Source of the DNA: Alphaproteobacteria bacterium
GTDB lineage: Bacteria; Pseudomonadota; Alphaproteobacteria; UBA6615
DNA length: 64,000 nucleotides
NCBI GenBank assembly: GCA_009694135.1
Contig: SHVS01000006.1
Location: forward strand, 19,969 to 83,968
Direction of reading: 5' to 3'
The notes under the pieces were generated by a model, which was given only the letters and a program-made list of their open reading frames with translations, searched no databases and was not told the DNA's origin. Shown here piece after piece: positions 63,536 to 64,000 of the stretch (the first letter of the stretch is position 1; the number at the start of each line of letters is the position of its first letter). Position numbers and translations under genes: made by a program.

Positions 63536-63814
63536 CTAGGTTTCGTTTGAGTCGTATCGCTTGATAGCGTCCTGCAAGATGCCGCTCGCTTCTGTTACTC
63601 CGGCCGGGCCTTTCGCAGCCAGAACCTCAAGAGCACTGACAACCCGCATGCGCAGCTTGAAGCCCTTTGGACCAGGAGGCCCTTTTGGCGGGAGCTCATT
63701 GGTTGGGGCCGCCTGAATTGACCCGTGAGAACCGGCCTTTACCTCGGCAACGCGTCCTTGGTTTACGCCAAACCAAGCCGCAATATCATGCTCACGATCA
63801 TCGCGTGCGACCAT
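63536..63814 (-). CDS. Small HTH-like protein of the island
   Basis: 92 residues. The N-terminal part REHDIAAWFGVNQGRVAEVK fits a helix-turn-helix (DIAAWFGVNQGRV with AEVKAG). A Pro-rich linker (ELPPKGPPGPKG) and a short helical C-terminus follow. The DIAxxFGVNQGRIxEV pattern recurs in short proteins of phages and islands. It is convergent with the methyltransferase gene (stops abut). A role as a DNA-binding regulator is inference. Confidence 0.65.
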   Translation of the reverse strand: MVARDDREHDIAAWFGVNQGRVAEVKAGSHGSIQAAPTNELPPKGPPGPKGFKLRMRVVSALEVLAAKGPAGVTEASGILQDAIKRYDSNET

Positions 63815-63926
63815 TCCTAAAACGATTGAAGCGTCTCGGTTGGTCAGCGATTGTGCGTCGTCAGATCATTTGGGACAGATGGGGTTGTAAATCAGTGGAG
63901 GGTTGGCCTCATCTGGTTGGTTGATC

Positions 63927-64000
63927 TTAGGCGGCGAGCTTGCGGTGAAGCAAGCGACGCTGTTCGATGGTTTTCCGTTTGATGCGCTGTCTTTCCTGCA
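63927..64000 (-). CDS. C-terminal end of an unidentified protein (cut by the right edge)
   Basis: Open minus-strand frame entering from the right edge with QERQRIKRKTIEQRRLLHRK and stopping at TAA 63929-63927. It is basic and helical. It could be the end of a transposase or other element protein, but 24 codons are not enough to assign it. Confidence 0.35.
   Translation of the reverse strand, partial: QERQRIKRKTIEQRRLLHRKLAA

Larger units (their letters stand above)
61653..64000. mobile_element. Probable genomic island / prophage remnant next to tRNA-Glu (extends past the right edge)
   Basis: Directly after the tRNA-Glu 3' end the sequence becomes less GC-rich and gene-sparse. It carries a MGGYGSGR-type phage/element protein, a phage-like adenine methyltransferase and a small HTH-like protein, all without housekeeping neighbours. 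tRNA 3' ends are common integration sites. I found no integrase and no direct repeat of the tRNA end within the window, so the boundary is inferred from composition and content. Confidence 0.55.

Noticed and set aside
63790..63900. Plus-strand stretch FLKRLKRLGWSAIVRRQ resembling the end of a Vsr-type endonuclease
   Set aside because: Too short, no catalytic motifs upstream, and overlaps the start of the HTH-like gene on the other strand.

Overview
This is 64 kb of a high-GC alphaproteobacterial chromosome, probably Rhodospirillales-like. The evidence is an rpmH-rnpA-yidD-yidC-engB-argB cluster, an RpoH sigma factor with an intact RpoH box, a small bacterial SRP RNA just before dnaX-ybaB-recR, genes for lysine/DAP synthesis by the succinylase route, and a tRNA-Glu with an encoded CCA. 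The exact order cannot be fixed without a search.

Layout. 0-5 kb (minus): yejA-yejB-yejE peptide/microcin C-type importer (cut by the left edge), a HisN-type phosphatase and a membrane-anchored cytochrome c. 5.5-11.2 kb (plus): kdsB, pheA, SRP RNA, dnaX, ybaB, recR and a DUF4139 protein. 11.2-14.2 kb (minus): nfeD-qmcA and rmuC. 14.3-19 kb: def-fmt-truA facing a small membrane protein, dapE and dapD. 19.2-21.3 kb: two broken genes (GAF/PAS-GGDEF and DUF2336). 21.4-25.7 kb (minus): argB, engB, yidC, yidD, rnpA, rpmH. 25.9-31.6 kb: TVP38 protein with a flavoprotein reductase, an orphan histidine kinase, an rRNA methyltransferase and an FNR-type regulator. 31.6-35.9 kb: a degenerate M20-peptidase-like protein followed by a peptide ABC importer without ATPases. 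35.9-38.7 kb: a decayed 2-aminoethylphosphonate biosynthesis locus. 38.7-47.4 kb: histone H1-like protein, amino-acid permease, HPF-like protein, ammonium transporter, CZB-GGDEF cyclase, D-amino acid aminotransferase, a frameshifted secreted protein, an ALDH7-type dehydrogenase and rpsU. 47.5-51.1 kb: a second peptide ABC importer without ATPases. 51.2-61.3 kb: pyrE, an SH3 protein, a broken MFS gene, a TPR protein, corA, apt, a frameshifted pseudokinase with a membrane partner, rpoH, rluD and a small membrane protein. From tRNA-Glu at 61.6 kb to the right edge the sequence is less GC-rich and carries phage-like genes, so it looks like an island.

The most striking pattern is concentrated gene decay. 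Essential and housekeeping genes (dnaX, recR, def, fmt, truA, dapD/E, argB, yidC, rpoH, pyrE and others) are all open. About eight accessory loci carry frameshifts, in-frame stops or deletions. The phosphonate locus is the clearest case: a PEP mutase with its EDK(X)5NS motif has two in-frame stops and two frameshifts, and a deletion has joined its nucleotidyltransferase domain to the back half of phosphonopyruvate decarboxylase. Several frameshifts lie in homopolymers, so assembly error is a competing explanation for some of them. I see no CRISPR array and no convincing wholly new system. The most novel leads are the pseudokinase/membrane-protein pair, the metal-ligand-less M20 protein beside an FNR-type regulator, and the unusual rpsU start.
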